Shown piece by piece: positions 16,996-24,743 of a stretch of 64,000 nucleotides of DNA; the first letter of the stretch is position 1; each line of letters opens with the position of its first letter. This DNA comes from Rhizomonospora bruguierae (GTDB lineage Bacteria > Actinomycetota > Actinomycetes > Mycobacteriales > Micromonosporaceae): the NCBI RefSeq assembly GCF_018397995.1, contig NZ_BBQH01000011.1, positions 1 to 64,000 on the forward strand. Direction: 5' to 3'. Made by a program: the position numbers and the translations under genes. A model generated the notes under the pieces. That model saw only the letters and a program-made list of their open reading frames with translations, did no database searches and was not told the origin of the DNA.

Positions 16996-17942
16996 CTCTC
17001 CTCCTCCACAATGCGGTCCCAGTCGGCCAGGAATCGGTCCAGCCCGTAGCGGCCCCGCGCCACCCGCCGCGCGCGGGCGCCGAGCCGGCGGGCCGCCGCC
17101 TCGTCGTGCAGCAGCCACTCGGCCGCCTCGACCAGGGTGTCGACCTTCGTGGCCAGCACCCCGGCGTCCGGCGGCACGGCGACCACCGCCTCGGTGGTGG
17201 CCAGCCCCACCACCGGCATGCCCATCGCCATCGCCTCGATCAGGCTCAGCCCGAGCGAGGTCCAGCGGGGCAGGTGCAGGTACAGGCGGCGCCGCGCCAG
17301 TTGGGCGTGCATCTGCGCCTGGGTGGGGTCGTCGTACACGGCGAGCCGTTCGGGTGGCAGGCCCAGCCGGCCCGGCAGGCCGGTCACGCCCAGGCCGTAC
17401 ACGTCGACCGGCGCCACCGCCGCGAACCGGGGCAGCAGATCGGCGCCGAGCACGCGGAGCCGGCGGACCGGCTCGTTGGCGGCCATCCCGAGCCGGTGCA
17501 GGTCGCCGGTCCAGGAGGCGGCCGGCGGGCAGATGCCGTGGTCCACGACGGCGGTCCGGGTACCGCCCGCGTTCCACATCAGCGCGTTGAAGTCGGTGAC
17601 GTGCACCAGCAGCACGTCGTCCCGGTTCGCCATCGGGTGGCGGGTCTCGGGCACCGCACCCTTGGGTGTGTTGTGCTCCACGTACACGGTGGGGAAGGTC
17701 CGCCCGGTCCACGCGTGGACCAGATCCTCCTCCTCGGGGCGCTGCAGGATGACCAGGTCGATGTCGGCGTTGGCCAGCCCGCCCGGCGTCACCTCGACCA
17801 CCGTCTCCGGCCACGGGTAGGTACGCGCGCGGCCCAGCCCGTACGGGCCGCGGTCCGGGGTGACGGGCACCAGGTACCGGTGCTTGCCCTGCACGAACGC
17901 CGTCGTCCACGAGCCGTGGACGTGCCACAGCAGGATGTTCAC
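16980..17942 (-). CDS. Glycosyltransferase (GT4/GT1-like)
   Basis: From the GTG at 17942 the protein has 320 residues. It begins NILLWHVHGSWTTAFVQGKH and carries a C-terminal donor-binding region TSLGLSLIEAMAMGMPVVG with the acidic residue of the family E-x7-E motif. The start overlaps the upstream stop (GTGA) and the end overlaps the next gene by 16 nt. It is shorter than most GT4 enzymes but both Rossmann halves seem to be present. The role is inferred: one of four glycosyltransferase units encoded by the heptose operon. Confidence 0.8.
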   Translation of the reverse strand: MNILLWHVHGSWTTAFVQGKHRYLVPVTPDRGPYGLGRARTYPWPETVVEVTPGGLANADIDLVILQRPEEEDLVHAWTGRTFPTVYVEHNTPKGAVPETRHPMANRDDVLLVHVTDFNALMWNAGGTRTAVVDHGICPPAASWTGDLHRLGMAANEPVRRLRVLGADLLPRFAAVAPVDVYGLGVTGLPGRLGLPPERLAVYDDPTQAQMHAQLARRRLYLHLPRWTSLGLSLIEAMAMGMPVVGLATTEAVVAVPPDAGVLATKVDTLVEAAEWLLHDEAAARRLGARARRVARGRYGLDRFLADWDRIVEEERCASR

Positions 17943-19627
17943 GCGACCTCCTCCAGCGCCTGCTGGGGCATCCGGTGCGCCAACCGGTGCACGGCCGCCA
18001 CCACCTCGGCGGGGTCCACCCTGGACAGGCAGGGATGGTCCGCGACCGGGCAGGTCGACGCCCTGGTGTGGCGGCAGGGCGCGGTGGCGTCGCCGAGCCG
18101 GACCCAGGGCACCCGGTACGGCCCCCACTGTCCGAACGGGACGGTGGGGGCGAACAGGCTCACCACCGGGGTGCCGGTCGCCGCCGCCAGGTGCGCCGGC
18201 CCGGTGTTGCCGACCACCAGGCAGGACGCCCGCGCGATGACCCCGGCGAGCTGACCCATGTCGGTGCGCCCGCCCAGGTCGATGCCGCCGCGCGCGGCCA
18301 CCGAGGCGGTCAGCCGGCGCTCCCCCGGCCCGCCGGTGACCAGCACCCGGTGCCCGGCCGCCGCCAGCGCGGCGACGATCTCCCCGCACCGATCGGGCGG
18401 GCAGGCCCGGGCGGCGACGCTGGCGCCCGGGTGCACGACCACGAAACCCGGCTCGGCGGCCTCGCCGGGCGGCATGCGGTCCAGGGTGCGGTCGGCGCGC
18501 AGGCGCAGCCGCCCGTCGTCGTTCGGCGGCAGCGGGTACCCGGCCGCCACCGCCAGCGACAGCGCCCGCTCCGCCTCGGGGATGCCGAGCGGCACGCGGT
18601 GCCGCACGTCCAGCAGCGTGCCGGGGTAGTCGTCGCTGATCGCCGCGACCCGCGGCGTCCCGGCCATGCGCAGCAGCACGGCCAGCGGCAGCGCCGACTG
18701 GTGGAACGAGGTGAACACCACCGCCCCGTCCGCCCGCACCGCGGCCAGCCGGTCGATCAGCGCCTCCATCCCGTGGCGGCGCACCGGCTCGGGATCGGGG
18801 TCGATCCACGGCAGCCGGTGCTCGATGATCTCGTCGACGCCGGGCAGCAGCTCCGCACCCGCCCGGCCGCGCGGCCCACACAGCAGCACCACCCGGTCCG
18901 CGCCGGCCGCGAGGGCCCGGATCGCCGGCCCGGTGACCAGCACGTCGCCCGCCGAGTCGGCGCGCACGGCGAGCAAGGTGCGGGGACGGTGCCCGTGCCC
19001 CGCCCCCACGCTTCCGGTCGCCGGTTTGAGTATCCGCTGCCGGCGGAGGATCAACCCGGCCGCGGCATCGAGATCGCCGGCCACGGCGGGCGCCGCGGCC
19101 ACCTCCTCCGCCCTGGTGACCTCCGTGGGCACCAGGATGCCGGTGGCTCCCGCCGCCCCCGCGGCGGCCATGTCCCGGCCGATGTCACCGACCACCACGC
19201 ACCGGTCCGGCCGGGTTCCGAGCGCCGCCGCGGCGGCCAGGACGAGCCCCGGCGCCGGCTTGCGGCACGCGCATCCGGCATCGCCGTCGTGCGGGCACAC
19301 CTGCCAGGTGTCGAACGGGCCGAGCAGTTCCTCCACCCGGGCGTTCACCCGCGCCAGGTCGTCCTCGGTGAACCGTCCCCCGGCCAGTCCGGACTGGTTG
19401 GTCACCACGCCGAGGCGCAGCCCGGCGGCGCGCAGCCGATCCAGCGCCGCGCGGGCGCCGGGCACCGGCCGGACCAGGTCCGGGTCGCCGTTGTAGGGCA
19501 CGTCCTCGATGAGGGTGCCGTCCCGGTCGAACAGGACGGCCTCGAACAGGACTGCGTCGAGCAGCACGGCCGGGCGCGCGCCCGGTTCGGCGCCCGGGCG
19601 AGTCTGGTCCGGCGGCGGCTGCAACAC
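17939..19627 (-). CDS. gmhB: GmhB phosphatase fused to a GT9 heptosyltransferase
   Basis: This 562-residue protein joins two steps of one pathway. Residues about 30-195 form a HAD phosphatase of the GmhB type: DRDGTL (D34, D36), the zinc loop C111-H113-C119-C121 and VVGDIGRD. GmhB removes the 7-phosphate of heptose 1,7-bisphosphate. Residues about 217-550 are a GT9 transferase (TLLAVRADSAGDVLVTGPAI, VVHPGASVAARACPPDRC, VVGNTGPAHLAAATGTPVV). The GTG at 19627 is 11 nt from a stress-type promoter, which supports it despite a poor ribosome-binding site. A small duplication (AVLFE-AVLFD) precedes the HAD motif. Confidence 0.87.
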   Translation of the reverse strand: MLQPPPDQTRPGAEPGARPAVLLDAVLFEAVLFDRDGTLIEDVPYNGDPDLVRPVPGARAALDRLRAAGLRLGVVTNQSGLAGGRFTEDDLARVNARVEELLGPFDTWQVCPHDGDAGCACRKPAPGLVLAAAAALGTRPDRCVVVGDIGRDMAAAGAAGATGILVPTEVTRAEEVAAAPAVAGDLDAAAGLILRRQRILKPATGSVGAGHGHRPRTLLAVRADSAGDVLVTGPAIRALAAGADRVVLLCGPRGRAGAELLPGVDEIIEHRLPWIDPDPEPVRRHGMEALIDRLAAVRADGAVVFTSFHQSALPLAVLLRMAGTPRVAAISDDYPGTLLDVRHRVPLGIPEAERALSLAVAAGYPLPPNDDGRLRLRADRTLDRMPPGEAAEPGFVVVHPGASVAARACPPDRCGEIVAALAAAGHRVLVTGGPGERRLTASVAARGGIDLGGRTDMGQLAGVIARASCLVVGNTGPAHLAAATGTPVVSLFAPTVPFGQWGPYRVPWVRLGDATAPCRHTRASTCPVADHPCLSRVDPAEVVAAVHRLAHRMPQQALEEVA

Positions 19628-19637
19628 GAGCTACGGG

Positions 19638-19661
19638 TGCCCGGGCCGGGAAATGCTAAAC
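19638..19661 (-). promoter_or_regulatory. Stress-sigma-type promoter of the heptose operon
   Basis: On the minus strand GTTT (19661-19658), 15 nt, GGGCA (19642-19638) matches GTTT-N15-GGG(T/C)A. The box ends 11 nt before the GTG at 19627, predicting a leaderless message for the eight-gene operon down to 11077. Confidence 0.6.
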
Positions 19662-19753
19662 ATCACCTGCCGCGGCACCGGCGTGTCGCGACGGGCCTCC
19701 GGGCTGGGCGGATGCATTATCCCCATGATCCAGTACTCGCCGCCCACCGGCCC

Positions 19754-19777
19754 GATTAGCTGACCAGGACCCGGGTA
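19754..19777 (+). promoter_or_regulatory. Stress-sigma-type promoter of the SRPBCC gene
   Basis: GATT (19754-19757), 15 nt, GGGTA (19773-19777) fits GNNT-N15-GGGTA. The box ends 11 nt before the GTG at 19788. It diverges from the heptose-operon promoter in the same intergenic region. Confidence 0.45.
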
Positions 19778-19787
19778 CCAGCGCCGC

Positions 19788-20237
19788 GTGGCCGTGACGG
19801 AGCAGATCGTCGACGCACCTCCGGAGCGCGTGTGGCACGTGCTCGCCGACGGCTGGTCCTACAGCGACTGGGTGGTCGGCACGGCACACATCCGCGACGT
19901 CGACCCCGGCTGGCCCACCACCGGCTCCCGCATCCACCACAAGGTCGGCCCGTGGCCGCTGTCCATCCGGGACCACACCGTCGTCCTTGAGCATGACAAC
20001 GGCCGCCGCCTGCTCATGCGCGCCCGCTTCTGGCCGTTGGGCGAGGCCGTCATCCACATCAGCCTCGCCGCCTTCGACGGCGGCCGCACCCGCGTCACCA
20101 TGTCCGAGGAGTTCGCCGCCGGCCCGCTCCAGTGGCTCCGCACAAAGATCAACGACCTCGTCCTGCACGGCCGCAACCGCGAGTCCCTCCGCCGCCTCGC
20201 CGACTTCGCCGTCCACCGCGGCCCGAAGCCCTCGTGA
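19788..20237 (+). CDS. SRPBCC (polyketide cyclase/START-like) family protein
   Basis: The 149-residue protein opens with EQIVDAPPERVWHVLADGWS and has the alternating strands and final long helix of the START/Bet v1 fold, which encloses a hydrophobic ligand pocket. There is no signal peptide. Such stand-alone actinobacterial proteins are usually annotated as polyketide cyclase/dehydrase, but a real cyclase role is not implied. It is divergent from the heptose operon, and both genes have stress-type promoters. A second SRPBCC gene is at 24744. Confidence 0.85.
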   Translation: MAVTEQIVDAPPERVWHVLADGWSYSDWVVGTAHIRDVDPGWPTTGSRIHHKVGPWPLSIRDHTVVLEHDNGRRLLMRARFWPLGEAVIHISLAAFDGGRTRVTMSEEFAAGPLQWLRTKINDLVLHGRNRESLRRLADFAVHRGPKPS

Positions 20238-20315
20238 CGCGGTAGTGCCGCTACGGTGGCGGCGCGTGGTGGGCGCTGGCGCGTGGGTGTCACCGCTCAG
20301 CCACTGCCCGCGAGA

Positions 20316-21908
20316 CTAGCTGGCGTAGATGCTGCGGTGGGCGGTCGCCAGGGCGGCGCGGTAGAGGGGGCCGGTGAGCAGGCGGTTGCGGGAGAGGGCG
20401 GCGCGGGCGGCGTTCGCGCCGGGGGCGCCGTGCACTCCGCCGCCGGGATGGGCCGACGAGCTTGCCAGGTACAGGCGGTCGACGGGGGTGTCGGCGCGGC
20501 CGAGGCCGGGGATCGGGCGGAGGAAGAGCTGCTGGTAGGCGGCGGAGGTGCCGCCGCCGAGGGCGCCGGCGACCAGGCTCGGGTTCTCCTGCTCCAGGTC
20601 GGCGGGGCCGGCGATGTGGCGGCCGGCGACGAGGGCGGCGAAGCCGGGTGCGGCGTCCTCCATGGTGGCCTCGATCCGGTCGACGTGCTCCAGCACGTCC
20701 TGGGCGGACCAGGTGGGGCGGTGCGGGAGGTGGGTGTAGGCCCACATGGACTCGGTGCCGGCCGGTGAACGGGTCGGGTCGGCGGTGGTCATCTGGCCGG
20801 TGAGCAGGAAGGGGCGGCGGGGGACCTGGTCGCGGGCCAGGTCGGCGGCGTAGTCGTCGAGGCCGGCGCGGTCCACGCCGAGGTGGACGGTGCCGGCGCC
20901 GGCGACGGCCGGGGTGCGCCAGGGGACGGGGGCGGAGAGCGCCCAGTCGATTTTGACGGTGGAGCCGTCCCAGCGGAAGTGGTCCAGGTCCTCGGCCAAC
21001 CGGGGCGGCAGGTACTGCGCGCCGACCAGGTCGAGGTACAGGGCGGGGGCGGGGACGTCGGCGAGGACGGCGCGCCGGGCCCGCCAGCGGCGGCCGTCGG
21101 CGGTGAGCACGCCGGCGGCGGCGCCCCGGATGACGGGGACGCGTTCGGCGCGGGCGCCGTACTCGATGCGGCCGCCGCGGGCGAGCAGGCGGTCGACCAG
21201 CGCCTGAGTGATCCTGTACGCGCCGCCCTCGGGGACCGGGAAGCCGTACTGCTGGCCGAGCCCGACGAGCAGCCAGCCGAAGATTCCGCCGGCGGCGTCC
21301 CGGGGCGACAGGTCGGTGTGCATGGCGCACCCCTCCAGCAGCAGTTGGGCGCCCTCGCCGCTGAACAGTTCGTCGGCGAACGCGCGCGCCGGCAGCACCA
21401 CCCGGCGGGCCAGCCGCAGGGCGCCCGCCGTGCGCAGGCCGCGCAGCAGGGCCACCCCCGCCCGCACCGGCGGGAACGGGGTGAACAGCGCGTCGAGCAG
21501 CTTCTCCGACACCTCCCGCCATTGCGCGTACGCGGCGAGCCAGCGCTCGTCGTCGCCGGGCGCGAAGGCGGCGACGGACTCGGCGGTGCGCACCGGGTCC
21601 CGGTTCAGGACCGCGGCCCGGCCGTCCGGGAACAGGTGGGCCAGGACGTCGGGGGCGTGCCGCCAGCGCAGGTCGTGGTCGGTGAGCCGCAGCGCGCGCA
21701 GGACCGGGGACGCGACGGCGAGCGGGTAGAAGGCGCTGTACAGGTCGGAGAGGTAACCGGAGGCGGTGACGGTGCCGGAGCGGACCGCGCCGCCGGGCGC
21801 GCCGGCCGCCTCGAGGACCTGTACCTCCCAGCCGGCGTCGGCGAGCAGGTTGGCGGCCACCAGCCCGTTGTGCCCCGCACCGATCACGACCGCGTCCGCC
21901 GCACCCAT
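20316..21908 (-). CDS. FAD-dependent oxidoreductase of the phytoene desaturase (CrtI) type
   Basis: The 530-residue protein begins with the dinucleotide-binding motif VVIGAGHNGLVAANLLADAG and ends with the CrtI-type segment ASSSAHPGGGVHGAPGANAA. It belongs to the large CrtI/CrtO/retinol-isomerase-like group. No crtB or other carotenoid gene is nearby, so the substrate is unknown. I chose the ATG at 21908 over an upstream ATG at 21956 because the promoter -10 box ends at 21920, 12 nt from it, and because the Rossmann motif then lies at the usual distance. It is divergent from the aldehyde dehydrogenase. Confidence 0.85.
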   Translation of the reverse strand: MGAADAVVIGAGHNGLVAANLLADAGWEVQVLEAAGAPGGAVRSGTVTASGYLSDLYSAFYPLAVASPVLRALRLTDHDLRWRHAPDVLAHLFPDGRAAVLNRDPVRTAESVAAFAPGDDERWLAAYAQWREVSEKLLDALFTPFPPVRAGVALLRGLRTAGALRLARRVVLPARAFADELFSGEGAQLLLEGCAMHTDLSPRDAAGGIFGWLLVGLGQQYGFPVPEGGAYRITQALVDRLLARGGRIEYGARAERVPVIRGAAAGVLTADGRRWRARRAVLADVPAPALYLDLVGAQYLPPRLAEDLDHFRWDGSTVKIDWALSAPVPWRTPAVAGAGTVHLGVDRAGLDDYAADLARDQVPRRPFLLTGQMTTADPTRSPAGTESMWAYTHLPHRPTWSAQDVLEHVDRIEATMEDAAPGFAALVAGRHIAGPADLEQENPSLVAGALGGGTSAAYQQLFLRPIPGLGRADTPVDRLYLASSSAHPGGGVHGAPGANAARAALSRNRLLTGPLYRAALATAHRSIYAS

Positions 21909-21919
21909 CTGCGCCGCCG

Positions 21920-21944
21920 TACCCCCGTACCACCCGCCGGAAAC
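21920..21944 (-). promoter_or_regulatory. Stress-sigma-type promoter, left half of a back-to-back pair
   Basis: On the minus strand GTTT (21944-21941), 16 nt, GGGTA (21924-21920), then 12 nt to the ATG at 21908. Its -35 is the left half of the perfect palindrome GAAACGTTTC (21940-21949). Confidence 0.6.
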
Positions 21945-21968
21945 GTTTCGCCGCATCGGCCACGGGCA
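21945..21968 (+). promoter_or_regulatory. Stress-sigma-type promoter, right half of a back-to-back pair
   Basis: GTTT (21945-21948), 15 nt, GGGCA (21964-21968), then 12 nt to the ATG at 21980. The -35 abuts that of the minus-strand promoter, so the two share the GAAACGTTTC palindrome. Confidence 0.6.
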
Positions 21969-21979
21969 TGGTGCCGCCC

Positions 21980-23401
21980 ATGTACGAGGTGGAACAGCTT
22001 ATCGCGGGCCAGTGGGGTACCGGCGCCGCGCAGCGCTGGTTGACGGTGACCGACCCGGCGGACGACAGCCCGGTCAGCCGGGCGCCGGTGGCCACGCCGG
22101 CCGACGTGGAGGGTGCCGTGAAGTGCGCCCGGGAGGCGTCACGGGAGTGGGCGCGCACGGCACCCGCCGCGCGGGCGGCCGCGCTGCACGCGGCGGCGGA
22201 CGCGGTGGCCGCGGCGGCGGACCACCTCGCCGAACTGGTCACCCGGGAGATGGGCAAGCCGATCGGTGACGCCCGCGGCGGGGTGGCGGCCGGGGTGGGC
22301 ACGCTGCGCCAGTACGCGGAGCTGGGGCCGCTGCACCGCGGCCGCTTGCTGGCCGGCGGGTTCGGCGCGACGGACCTGATGGTGTACGAACCGCGCGGCG
22401 TGGTCGCGGCGATCACGCCGTGGAACGACCCGGTGGCGGTCTCCTGCGGCCTGCTCGGCGCGGCGCTGGTGACCGGCAACGCGGTGGTCTACAAGCCGAG
22501 CGAGCGGACCCCGGCGGCGGGGCACGCGCTGGCCCGGCTGCTGGCCGCGCACCTGCCGCCCGGGGTGCTGTCGCTGGTGACCGGGGACGGCGCGGCCGGT
22601 GCGGCGCTGGCCGGCGCCGACGTGGACGTGGTGGCGCACGTGGGCTCGACCGAGACCGGCCGCTCCATCGCGGCGGCGTGCGCCCTGAGCGGCGCGAAGG
22701 CGCTGCTGGAGAACGGCGGCAGCGACCCGCTGATCGTGGCCGCCGACGTGGACCCGGGCTGGGCGGCGGGGCAGGCGGCGCTGGGCGCGTTCGCGAACGC
22801 GGGGCAGATCTGCGTGGCGGTGGAGCGGATCTACGTGCTGCGCGCGGTGGCGGAGCCGTTCATCGCGGAGCTGGCCGAGCGGGCGGCGGCGTTGACGATG
22901 GGCCCGGGCATGGATCCCGGCACGGATCTGGGCCCGCTGGTGGACCGACGGCTGCGCGACGCGGTGCACGCGCAGGTCGCCGCGGCGATGCGGGACGGCG
23001 CCCGACCGGTGACCGGCGGCGAGGTGCCGGACGGGTCGGGGGCGTTCTACCCGGCGACCGTGCTCACCGCGTGCACCGACGACATGGCGGTGGTCCGGGA
23101 GGAGACCTTCGGACCGGTGGCGCCGGTGGTCGTGGTGGACGACTTCGACGAGGCGCTGACCCGGGCCGCCCGGTCGCCGTACGGGCTGGCCGCCACGGTG
23201 CTGACCGGCTCGATGGCCAACGCGCAGCGCGCCTGGCGGGAGCTGCCGGTCGGCACGGTGAAGGTGAACTCGGTGTTCGGTGGGGCGCCGGGCGGCGCGG
23301 CGCACCCGCGGCGGGGCAGCGGCTCCGGGTACGGCTACGGCCCGGAACTGCTGGACGAGATGACCGCGACGAAGGCGGTGCACATCGGCGTACCCGGTTG
23401 A
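21980..23401 (+). CDS. NAD(P)-dependent aldehyde dehydrogenase
   Basis: The 473-residue protein has the aldehyde dehydrogenase fold: AAITPWNDPVAVSCGLLGAA in the cofactor domain, HVGSTETGRSIA, the general base Glu244 in ENGG and the nucleophile Cys278 in GQICVAVERIY. Family members usually have LELGG, so ENGG is a mild variation. An ATG at 21968 is in frame but overlaps the GGGCA promoter box; the ATG at 21980 lies 12 nt after the box, so I prefer it. The substrate is unknown. It shares a divergent stress-type promoter region with the CrtI-like gene. Confidence 0.9.
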   Translation: MYEVEQLIAGQWGTGAAQRWLTVTDPADDSPVSRAPVATPADVEGAVKCAREASREWARTAPAARAAALHAAADAVAAAADHLAELVTREMGKPIGDARGGVAAGVGTLRQYAELGPLHRGRLLAGGFGATDLMVYEPRGVVAAITPWNDPVAVSCGLLGAALVTGNAVVYKPSERTPAAGHALARLLAAHLPPGVLSLVTGDGAAGAALAGADVDVVAHVGSTETGRSIAAACALSGAKALLENGGSDPLIVAADVDPGWAAGQAALGAFANAGQICVAVERIYVLRAVAEPFIAELAERAAALTMGPGMDPGTDLGPLVDRRLRDAVHAQVAAAMRDGARPVTGGEVPDGSGAFYPATVLTACTDDMAVVREETFGPVAPVVVVDDFDEALTRAARSPYGLAATVLTGSMANAQRAWRELPVGTVKVNSVFGGAPGGAAHPRRGSGSGYGYGPELLDEMTATKAVHIGVPG

Positions 23402-23440
23402 CGAACGACCCGGCTGGGCCGGCATAAGCGCTCGCGCGAC

Positions 23441-23465
23441 GTTTCCGGATGGTACGTATGGGGTA
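23441..23465 (+). promoter_or_regulatory. Stress-sigma-type promoter of the BrkB-like gene
   Basis: GTTT (23441-23444), 16 nt, GGGTA (23461-23465, followed by T) is a full match to GTTT-N15/16-GGGTA. The predicted transcript starts downstream of an upstream in-frame ATG at 23449 and leaves a short leader containing the GGGAGG ribosome-binding site before the ATG at 23497. Confidence 0.6.
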
Positions 23466-23496
23466 TCCGGGACGCGGTGGATGGCGGGAGGCGCGG

Positions 23497-24273
23497 ATGG
23501 CAACGCCGAGGGCACGACGGACGGACGCCTCCCCCGGCGCGCTGGTCCGGCACTTGGACGCCCTGATGGATCTCGCCGGCCAGCTCGTCCCCGGCGGCGT
23601 GGTGAGCAACCTGCGGGACCCGATCCGCGCGGTCGTGCTGGCGAAGAATTCCGCGAAGGTGCTGCTGAGCTTCGGTCTGCTCGGTGCGCTGTGGTCCGCC
23701 TCCGGGTACGTCGGCGCGTTCACCCGGGCCTCGAACGCGGTGTACGAGGTCGATGAGGACCGCCCGTTCTACAAGCTGCGCCCGCTCCAGCTCGGGCTGA
23801 CCGGGATCGCCCTGGTGCTGATGGCGGTGGTCGCGCTGGTGCTGGTCGTCAGCGGGCCGGTCACCGACGCGATGGGCGACGCGCTGCGCCTGGGCGACAC
23901 CCCGCGCCAGGTGTGGAGCGCCGGCAAGTGGCCGGTGCTGGTTCTCGTGCTGGGTGTGCTGCTGTCGCTGCTGTTCTGGGTCACGCCCAACGTCCGGCGG
24001 CCCCGGTTCCGGTGGCTGACCATCGGCGGCGCGGTCGCCCTGATCTGCTGGGCCGCCGTCTCGGTCGGCTTCGGTCTCTACGTGGCCAACTTCGGCTCGT
24101 ACAACGCCACCTACGGCAGCCTCGGCGCGGTGGCCGCGTTCCTGGTCCGGTTGTACCTGTCCAACTGCGCGGTACTGCTCGGTGTCGAGGTCAACGCGGA
24201 ACTCCAGCGCGGCCGGCGGATCCGGGCCGGCGAGCCGGTCCTGCCGACCAGGGAGCCGGCCGCCGGCGTTTGA
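23497..24273 (+). CDS. YihY/BrkB family membrane protein lacking the usual N-terminal helix
   Basis: The 258-residue product has the conserved middle and C-terminal part of YihY/BrkB proteins: LLGALWSASGYVGAFTRASN, four to five membrane helices, and LYVANFGSYNATYGSLGAV. The usual first part with the AAALTYY-type helix is absent. The ATG at 23497 has GGGAGG upstream and lies 32 nt after a promoter box, so the short form seems to be the real product rather than a wrong start. A conserved Trp near the end is replaced (LVRLYLSN). Function of the family is unclear. It is followed by DUF2795, whose promoter overlaps its stop. Confidence 0.85.
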   Translation: MATPRARRTDASPGALVRHLDALMDLAGQLVPGGVVSNLRDPIRAVVLAKNSAKVLLSFGLLGALWSASGYVGAFTRASNAVYEVDEDRPFYKLRPLQLGLTGIALVLMAVVALVLVVSGPVTDAMGDALRLGDTPRQVWSAGKWPVLVLVLGVLLSLLFWVTPNVRRPRFRWLTIGGAVALICWAAVSVGFGLYVANFGSYNATYGSLGAVAAFLVRLYLSNCAVLLGVEVNAELQRGRRIRAGEPVLPTREPAAGV

Positions 24274-24291
24274 GTGGGCGGCGCCCGGGTA
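24268..24291 (+). promoter_or_regulatory. Stress-sigma-type promoter of the DUF2795 gene
   Basis: GTTT (24268-24271), 15 nt, GGGTA (24287-24291), then 13 nt to the ATG at 24304. The -35 box overlaps the stop codon of the BrkB-like gene. Confidence 0.6.
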
Positions 24292-24303
24292 GGCACAACA
24301 GGC

Positions 24304-24720
24304 ATGGAACGGGGTAGCAGCAAGCACGGACCGCGGGTGGACGAGCAGATGGCCGCCGAGGTGCGCGGGCAGACGCAGGGCAACGCGCCCGCCGGCGCCC
24401 GGGCCGAGGAGTGGCACGAGCCGGAGCCCGCCGGCGACGACCAGCCGGAGGCCACCCTGATCCCGGACGGCGAGCGGCGCGGCAGCGCACCGGCCGGCAT
24501 GACGGCCGAGGAGGTCGAGCAGCGCAGCGAGCTGGGTCGTTTCCTGCCGATGTCGGACTGGCCCGGCGACGCCGCCGGCCTGCGGGCCGCGGCCCGCGAG
24601 CGGAAGGCACCCGACCGGGTGCTGGCGCTGCTGGACCGGCTGCCCGAGGACCGCCACTACCGCACGGTGGCGGAGGTCTGGGCGGCGCTCGGACACGCCA
24701 ACGAGACCCACCGCTGGTAA
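24304..24720 (+). CDS. DUF2795 domain protein
   Basis: The 138-residue protein begins MERGSSKHGPRVDEQM, typical of actinobacterial DUF2795 proteins, and ends with the small helical domain (about residues 75-138; SELGRFLPMSDWPGDAAGLR, VAEVWAALG). The middle is acidic and disordered. No function is established. It is probably cotranscribed with the SRPBCC gene 23 nt downstream. Confidence 0.82.
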   Translation: MERGSSKHGPRVDEQMAAEVRGQTQGNAPAGARAEEWHEPEPAGDDQPEATLIPDGERRGSAPAGMTAEEVEQRSELGRFLPMSDWPGDAAGLRAAARERKAPDRVLALLDRLPEDRHYRTVAEVWAALGHANETHRW

Positions 24721-24743
24721 CCCGACGAAGGGATGGTCGAGTC

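Noticed and set aside
21940-21949. GAAACGTTTC as a LacI-type or CRE-like operator
   Set aside because: Both halves are better explained as -35 boxes of divergent promoters with correctly spaced -10 boxes and start codons on each side.
23449-23496. Upstream ATG for the BrkB-like gene
   Set aside because: It lies within the promoter spacer; the transcript should start downstream, and ATG 23497 has a clear ribosome-binding site.
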